Positions 52,708 to 56,739 of a stretch of 56,739 nt of DNA are shown here, one piece after another. The stretch is taken from contig CAZCHH010000013.1 in assembly GCA_964498585.1 (NCBI GenBank), positions 1 to 56,739 on the forward strand, given 5' to 3'. The translations under genes and the position numbers were made by a program. A model generated the notes under the pieces. It was not told the DNA's origin, did no database searches, and saw nothing but the letters and a program-made list of their open reading frames with translations. Source of the DNA: JAAYJM01 sp964498585 (GTDB taxonomy: Bacteria > Bacteroidota > Ignavibacteria > Kapaibacteriales > UBA2268). Positions within the stretch are counted from its first letter, which is position 1; each line of letters starts with the position of its first letter.

Positions 52708-52738
52708 CAAATTTAATAATAGATTTTATATATTCAAA
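52708..52738 (-). promoter_or_regulatory. Bacteroidota-type promoter of the M28 peptidase gene
   Basis: Read on minus: TTTG (52738-52735), exactly 19 bases, then TAAATTTG (52715-52708). This is the best match in the window to TTTG-N19-TAnnTTTG. The predicted start near 52701 leaves a leader of about 35 bases. Confidence 0.6.
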
Positions 52739-53021
52739 ATTAATTTTAATTCAATTAAGTTTCATTACACCTTAATTTAATAGTTATTTTTAAATGATTT
52801 ACGATTTTGAGTCATTCCGAGCGCAGCAAGGAATTTCAAACTCTGTGGTAGCAATGACGTGAAATCCCTCACTTCGTTCAGAATGACGGTGCTAATTGAT
52901 GTCATCTCCATTTAAATAAAGGTCTTCCTTTATCTGGGGGATCGAAATGACAGAAATTAATGAATTATTAGAATGCACCATTAATTAGTAATTCAGAATT
53001 ATTGAGCTTAAAAATATATTC
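52739..53021. repeat. 80-bp and 51-bp elements between the M28 and DUF948 genes
   Basis: An 80-bp-type element (52811-52887: GTCATTCCGAGCGCAGCAAG ... TTCGTTCAGAATGAC) is followed by a 51-bp element (52901-52951), the usual order and spacing of this pair. Confidence 0.85.
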
Positions 53022-53453
53022 TTACTTCTTCTTTGAAAAATGATTAGTAAAAGTATTAATAGCTTTAAAAATTGCTGATAGAGTTATCACTGATGAACTG
53101 ATTGGTAGAGCTATTCTGTTGTATGAATTTTTGATTAAATTGTGCAAAGGTGAAATAGTTTGAATATATTTATCAACTTCAGTTTCTACTTTTTCAGAAG
53201 TTGTGGCTAAGCTGTCAGCTAATCTATCGAATTTATACAAAGAATTTCCTACTCTATCTTTCAAATCGTCCATATCAATTTGTATTTGCTTCATTGACTC
53301 TGTAAGATTACTCGAAAGACGTTCTAATGATTTAGATGCTTCATCAATTAATTTTGTTGCTGAACTTAATGTTATTATAATAAAAATTGCGAGAACAATA
53401 AATGTAACTATAGCAACAAGTGATATGATTTCCAATATTGCTGATAAATCCAT
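53022..53453 (-). CDS. Small membrane protein, DUF948-like
   Basis: A 143-residue protein with one N-terminal membrane segment (about 8-30: EIISLVAIVTFIVLAIFII) and then a helical, coiled-coil-prone stretch with heptads (LIDEASKSLERLSSNLTESM, MDDLKDRVGNSLYKFDRLAD). A short hydrophobic patch follows near 110-125. This matches DUF948 (PF06103), found as general-stress-type envelope proteins that often sit near YtxH proteins; a YtxH gene is indeed next on the same strand, 400 bases upstream across a MITE-like element. Function unknown. Confidence 0.75.
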   Translation of the reverse strand: MDLSAILEIISLVAIVTFIVLAIFIIITLSSATKLIDEASKSLERLSSNLTESMKQIQIDMDDLKDRVGNSLYKFDRLADSLATTSEKVETEVDKYIQTISPLHNLIKNSYNRIALPISSSVITLSAIFKAINTFTNHFSKKK

Positions 53454-53852
53454 AAGTTTAAAATATTTCAGTTTTAAAAAATTTTTTTATATTGTCATTA
53501 TTTCCGAAAAACTATTTTAAAGGAGTTGGTGTAACTAAATGCGTCATTCTGACGAATGTCAGAATCCATTTTTATAATCAACCCACGAGTTAACCCGTGG
53601 ATTGATTTATATTTTTTGTTATAAGTTATTAGTATTTTTGTTACAACCAATGATTAATGACTAATGGCTAAAAAATCCTTTTTCCATTCCCATTAGTTAA
53701 AAGCAAGATGGATTCTGGTATAAGCCAGAATGACAAGAAATAGAACTCTCCTTTAGCAATTTACATAATATATTTCTTCTTCCCAAGTCAAACTTTGGAA
53801 GAAGTTGATATCTAATAATCCAATAACCTTTTAACGTAAAAAAATACAGAAC
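53454..53852. repeat. Gap holding a MITE-like element and a hairpin
   Basis: No gene was found. It contains the 193-bp element (53543-53735) and, at about 53780-53808, an imperfect hairpin CTTCTTCCCAAGT / ACTTTGGAAGAAG. That hairpin lies about 45 bases beyond the YtxH stop and resembles the terminator-like hairpin at 55878-55902. It could terminate the kdsC-ytxH transcript, although no T-run follows on minus. Confidence 0.7.
53543..53735. mobile_element. MITE-like element, 193 bp, GTTAAC-palindrome core
   Basis: Second full copy of the element at 26577-26767. Left end GTCATTCTGACGAATGTCAG..., right end AAGATGGATTCTGGTATAAG to GAATGACA, inverted with respect to the left. The central palindrome (53577-53606, arm ATCAACCCACGAGTT) is now imperfect by two pairs, whereas the 26611 copy is perfect. 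It lies between ytxH and the DUF948 gene and may have separated a former unit. Confidence 0.75.
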
Positions 53853-54296
53853 TTAACCTTTTTCTTCTTCGAGTGGAGTTTTCATTTCATTTTTGAAAAC
53901 TTCAGCACTTGCTTTAGCTGCTTCCCTAAGGTGTTCGATTTTATCTTGCACTAAGTCTTTGGTTTGTTCTGCTTTAGCTTTTGCATCCTTAAGGACTTTT
54001 TCAGCGTTTTGCAAAATGGAATCAGCTTGTCTTTTTGCAGAGCTGATAATATTTTGTGCTTTTACTTTTCCTTCGTTCACAGTGTTAGTAACAGCAGTAC
54101 TAACATTACCTTCAACTTCACTAAAGTAATCTGAAGCTTTGTCATAAATTTCGCCTGAGCGCATTGCAAGGTCTTCGCGAAGTTCGCGACCGGATTTTGG
54201 AGCAAGCAGTAATGCGGTTATTGCGCCTATAGCACCACCAATTATTGCACCAAGAACGAAACCTTTTGAGTAATTTGAACTATTTTGTTCTGACAT
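53853..54296 (-). CDS. YtxH-domain protein
   Basis: The 147-residue protein starts with a Gly/Ala-rich membrane-associated segment (KGFVLGAIIGGAIGAITALLLAPKSGRELREDL), the signature of YtxH (PF12732). It continues as a long amphipathic helix rich in Ala, Lys and Glu (ASDYFSEVEGNVSTAVTNTV, ILQNAEKVLKDAKAKAEQTK). Family members are stress-induced and sometimes annotated as gas-vesicle-like; function is not established. It has a GGAGG Shine-Dalgarno just before the ATG and lies 21 bases after the kdsC stop, so it is co-transcribed with kdsC. Confidence 0.88.
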   Translation of the reverse strand: MSEQNSSNYSKGFVLGAIIGGAIGAITALLLAPKSGRELREDLAMRSGEIYDKASDYFSEVEGNVSTAVTNTVNEGKVKAQNIISSAKRQADSILQNAEKVLKDAKAKAEQTKDLVQDKIEHLREAAKASAEVFKNEMKTPLEEEKG

Positions 54297-54317
54297 ATTT
54301 CCTCCATTTATTTTAAA

Positions 54318-54842
54318 TTACCAACTTTCTGGCAAAGATATAGATTTTTTTTGAGATATTAAAATTTTTTCTATAATTTCTCGAACGGCACCTTTGCCTC
54401 CTTTTGCTTCGCAAATGTAATCAGCATTTTCTTTAATCAAATCGTGGGCATCGCTAGGGCAGGCGCCTACTCCGGCAGATTGGATTGCTTGCAGGTCATT
54501 TACATCATCACCAATAAATGCAATTTCATTTACTTCAATTCCGAAATGGCTTGCTAACTGCTCCAAATCTTTCTTCTTATTTCTTGAACCAAGCAACAAA
54601 TGCTCTATTTTTAATTTATTAGCTCTTGCAACTACTATCGGAGAATTTTCACTTGTTACTATAGCAGTTTTAATTCCTTCCCGTCTTAAAAGCTCAATTC
54701 CCATTCCGTCCCGAATACAAAATTGTTTTAGTTCTTCGCCGTTTTTTGAGTAATAAACTGTGCTGTTTGTCATAGTGCCATCAACGTCCATAGCTAATAA
54801 TTTTATTTTTTTTAGTTTTTCACAAAGCGTAGATTCATTCAT
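54318..54842 (-). CDS. kdsC: KDO 8-phosphate phosphatase
   Basis: KdsC is a HAD-superfamily phosphatase that releases KDO from KDO 8-phosphate for the LPS inner core. The 174-residue length is normal for this cap-less C0 subclass. Motif I is MDVDGTMTNSTVYY (nucleophile and acid/base Asp), motif II is the Thr/Ser in AIVTSENSPIV, Lys of motif III is in SRNKKKDL and motif IV is FIGDDVNDLQAI. The G-x-x-x-x-F-x-x-x-D-G-x-G segment is NGEELKQFCIRDGMGIELL. The gene is divergent from prmA and leads ytxH. Its presence implies an LPS outer membrane. Confidence 0.94.
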   Translation of the reverse strand: MNESTLCEKLKKIKLLAMDVDGTMTNSTVYYSKNGEELKQFCIRDGMGIELLRREGIKTAIVTSENSPIVVARANKLKIEHLLLGSRNKKKDLEQLASHFGIEVNEIAFIGDDVNDLQAIQSAGVGACPSDAHDLIKENADYICEAKGGKGAVREIIEKILISQKKSISLPESW

Positions 54843-54915
54843 AATTTTTTTTATTTTTGTAACATAGTTAAATACAATTTATAATTGTTATATTGATTTT
54901 ACAAGTTATTTTTAT

Positions 54916-55761
54916 ATGAAAAGAGAAATGTTCATTAATATTCATATTTCTGTAAGAACAGAAGTATTTGAAATATTTTACGGTATGCTTTATAATTTCA
55001 ACTTAGTCGGAGTTGAGGAGCAATTCGATAAATTAATAGTTTGTTTTAAATTAGACGAATGGGAAAGAATTAAAGAGCATTTTTACGAATCAATGAAGCT
55101 TGTCTCGGACATTGCCAACATAGAAAAAGAAGAAAAAATGCACGAAAAAAATTGGAATGAAGAGTGGGAAAAGAATTTAAAACCATTTGTTATTTCTGAA
55201 AGAATTGGTATATCGCCATCGGTGCATTTAGATAAATTAAATACTGAAATAAAACTCATTATTAATCCAAAAATGTCATTTGGTACTGGAGAGCACGCAA
55301 CTACCCGCCTTTCCTGCGCCCTACTTGAAAAGATATTGAAACCAAACACTAATTGGGTCGATGTCGGAACCGGTACTGGGGTGCTTGCAATTTTAGCTGC
55401 AAAACTGGGTGCTGCAAAAATATTAGCTTTCGATAATAATTACTGGTCAATTGATAATGCTGTTGAAAATGTTCAACTCAATGGTGTAGAAAATCTTATA
55501 GACGTTTTCGAGGCAGATATTGAAACATATAATTTTCCTAAATGTGATGGTATTACAGCAAATTTATTCAGCAGCTTGCTCCTTCCTTCAATCCCAAAAT
55601 TTTATAATGCTTTAAAAAATAATAAAGGTGATTTGATTTTATCCGGTATTTTAAAATATGATGTTGAAGATATAAAAAGCAAAGCAAAAGAAACCGGTTT
55701 TGTTTTAAAGCAGGAAGTTTACGATGAAGAATGGGCTGGACTTCATTTTGTAATTGAGTAA
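54916..55761 (+). CDS. prmA: Ribosomal protein L11 methyltransferase
   Basis: PrmA trimethylates lysines and the N-terminus of ribosomal protein L11. The 281-residue protein has a divergent N-terminal substrate-binding domain (1-90), the NEEWEKNLKPF linker motif (family: W-x-x-x-W-x-x-x-F-x-P), PKMSFGTGEHATTRLSC (conserved FGTGxHxTT) and the SAM loop VDVGTGTGVLAILAAKLGA (family D-x-G-x-G-S-G-I-L-x-I). Next are AFDNNYWSIDNAVENVQLNG and TANLFSSLLLPSIP (family ANI), and LILSGIL near the C-terminus. The DxGTGTG form with Thr instead of Ser is a common variant. Confidence 0.93.
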   Translation: MKREMFINIHISVRTEVFEIFYGMLYNFNLVGVEEQFDKLIVCFKLDEWERIKEHFYESMKLVSDIANIEKEEKMHEKNWNEEWEKNLKPFVISERIGISPSVHLDKLNTEIKLIINPKMSFGTGEHATTRLSCALLEKILKPNTNWVDVGTGTGVLAILAAKLGAAKILAFDNNYWSIDNAVENVQLNGVENLIDVFEADIETYNFPKCDGITANLFSSLLLPSIPKFYNALKNNKGDLILSGILKYDVEDIKSKAKETGFVLKQEVYDEEWAGLHFVIE

Positions 55762-55877
55762 CCAACATAACGCATTCTTTTTATTGTTAGTATTTTAAAA
55801 TGAAACACTTTTACTTTAAGGAAAATGAAAGATACAAAAAACCAAGCCAAACGAACACAAGTTGCATAATATTCTCT

Positions 55878-55911
55878 CCTTCCTAAGTTGAACTTGGGAA
55901 GGATTTTTTTT
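55878..55911 (+). terminator. Rho-independent terminator-like hairpin after prmA
   Basis: CCTTCCTAAGTT pairs with ACTTGGGAAGG across a tiny loop (55878-55902) and is followed by A and eight T. It lies 117 bases after the prmA stop. A close relative of the stem without the T-run is at about 53780-53808, so this may be a repeat that serves as a terminator. Confidence 0.6.
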
Positions 55912-55923
55912 ATTAGAGCAAAA

Positions 55924-55956
55924 GATGGACTCCATGCTTGGAAAGTGGAGTTCATC
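55924..55956. repeat. Inverted repeat GATGGACTCC / GGAGTTCATC
   Basis: Arms of 10 bases with one mismatch flank a 13-base loop containing ATGCTTGGAAAGT. It resembles the GATGGATTCTGG-type ends of the MITE-like elements and may be a decayed copy. Confidence 0.55.
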
Positions 55957-56032
55957 TGAAAAAAAAATAATTTGCTTTTTAAAAAGGAAATTATTAATTT
56001 GTAGAAATAGAAAATATTTTAGAGGACTAAAA

Positions 56033-56376
56033 ATGAAAAAATTATTTTTGCTTATCTTTTTGCTTAATTGAATTTTTTTTATGCTGATTCTCAATTAGAT
56101 GATGAGCTTATTGAAGCTGCTGAAGACGGTGATATTATGAATGTAAAGGAATTTATTAAAAAGGGAGCTGATGTTAATGCTAAAGATAATGATTATGGCT
56201 GGACTGCTTTAATGCATGCATCAATTTATGGACATAAAGAAATAGTAGAAATATTAATAAGTAATAAAGCTGATGTTAATGCTAAAGATAATGATGATTT
56301 TACTGCTTTAATGTATGCCTCAAGAGAAGGTCATAAAGAAATAGTAGAAATTCTAAAAAAAGCTGGCGCAAAATAA
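56033..56376 (+). CDS. Small exported ankyrin-repeat protein with a frameshift in its signal peptide
   Basis: The ATG at 56033, behind an AGAGGA Shine-Dalgarno, opens a signal-peptide sequence (MKKLFLLIFLLN) that stops at a TGA at 56069-56071. A second frame, open from TTG at 56068 to 56376, encodes FFYADSQLDDELIEAAEDGD followed by about three ankyrin repeats (DIMNVKEFIKKGADVNAKDN, GWTALMHASIYGHKEIVEIL, FTALMYASREGHKEIVEILK). One extra T at the TTG would give a continuous protein MKKLFLLIFLLNLNFFYADSQ-type, so a single-base deletion (or sequencing error) in AATTGAAT explains the break. As it stands, translation would have to start at TTG 56068 without an export signal. Ankyrin repeats mediate protein contacts. 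No neighbour suggests a partner. Confidence 0.75.
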
Positions 56377-56739
56377 ACCATAAGAAGAAAACCACCCGAA
56401 CAGGATTTTCATAAAGTAAGACATTCTTTCTGACTGCAGTAGTAAAAGATGTGCCACACCTTCGAGGAGTGGCACATCTGCCGAGAAGAATGAATCCGTA
56501 GAAACGCAATGCATTGCGTCTCTACAAATCAACAAAAAATCCAAACTATCCCGCAAGGGATTGTATTATTGTAGAAAATGTTTTCGTTTCCAGTATTATC
56601 CCGCCAGGGATTAAATTTTGCAAACACAAATAATACAATCCCTGGCGGGATAAAAGAAAATTCTTAATTCCCCTCTTGAGAGGGGCAGGGGTGTGTTCTT
56701 GTTATAATTGGTTATTGGTTATTAAGTTATTGGGTTATT
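56377..56739. repeat. Palindrome-rich intergenic tract at the window end
   Basis: No gene was found. The tract contains: a hairpin with arms AGATGTGCCACACC / GAGTGGCACATCT (56448-56479); a palindrome with arm GTAGAAACGCAATG (56498-56525); three TATCCCGCNAGGGATT units (56547-56562, 56597-56612, and 56637-56652 inverted), so the second and third form a long hairpin; a short GGGGAG-type run; and a GTTATTGG-type octamer array (56703-56739) running to the end. Confidence 0.75.

Larger units (their letters stand above)
55762..56032. other. Gap between prmA and the ankyrin gene with two hairpins
   Basis: About 270 AT-rich bases. Contains the terminator-like hairpin at 55878-55911 and the inverted repeat at 55924-55956, and ends with the Shine-Dalgarno-like AGAGGA for the ankyrin gene. 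Short ORFs reading on minus here are not convincing. Confidence 0.6.

Noticed and set aside
55743..56094. Two overlapping minus-strand ORFs (70 and 92 codons)
   Set aside because: They run through the terminator-like hairpin and the ankyrin 5' region; composition looks random.
1..56739. tRNA, rRNA or riboswitch
   Set aside because: I scanned the gaps by eye for T-loop words and cloverleaf-like pairing and for known riboswitch cores, and found nothing supportable. A covariance-model search would be decisive.

Overview
The window reads as a piece of an AT-rich, Gram-negative chromosome from the Bacteroidota/Chlorobiota/Ignavibacteriota side of the FCB group, probably an uncultured member (inference). 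Four large secreted proteins end in type IX secretion (Por) sorting domains (30743-31729, 35072-38077, 46074-47534, 51453-52667). Four promoters fit the TTTG-N18/20-TAnnTTTG pattern of that lineage. kdsC points to an LPS outer membrane. Several genes nevertheless carry clear AGGAG Shine-Dalgarno sequences. I saw no tRNA, rRNA, CRISPR array, prophage or replication origin.

Layout. 1-4173: DMT-type membrane protein, lipoprotein substrate-binding protein and PcrA/UvrD helicase, all on minus. 4458-7716: CheR-like methyltransferase, MBL-fold hydrolase and purH, apparently one operon, then a small Lys-rich secreted protein with its own promoter and terminator. 8259-18303: a ClpB gene that stops after its first ATPase domain, an acyl-CoA ligase, an isolated nuoD, a beta-lactamase-fold lipoprotein, and a flippase-like/OPT transporter pair. 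18450-19803: a decayed IS4-type insertion sequence. 20056-26493: a four-gene redox operon (NuoE-like, NuoF-GltD fusion, HoxU/NuoG-N-like ferredoxin, FMN-binding glutamate-synthase-like subunit), the most interesting system here. 26880-34861: glycosyltransferase, membrane TPR protein, LamG/T9SS protein, Wzx-type flippase and alanine-type aminotransferase. 35072-41016: a large WD/PKD/T9SS protein and a translationally coupled aspartate aminotransferase-pckA pair that could feed aspartate carbon to phosphoenolpyruvate. 41146-45661: rRNA methyltransferase, DUF481 barrel, Crp-family regulator, SBBP beta-propeller protein. 46074-56376: beta-helix T9SS protein, CcsA/CcmC-like protein, nadE, M28 peptidase, small DUF948 and YtxH membrane proteins, kdsC, prmA and a frameshifted ankyrin-repeat gene.

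The other striking feature is what lies between the genes. Almost every gap over 300 bases is packed with short dispersed elements: an ~80-bp inverted-repeat element, a ~51-bp element with an ATTTAAAT core, a ~192-bp MITE-like element with a GTTAAC palindrome at its centre, a 33-bp double-palindrome hairpin, and ATCCC...GGGAT elements. The first three share GTCAT...ATGAC ends. One 33-bp hairpin lies inside a coding sequence, and the truncated clpB ends about 40 bases from a repeat cluster.
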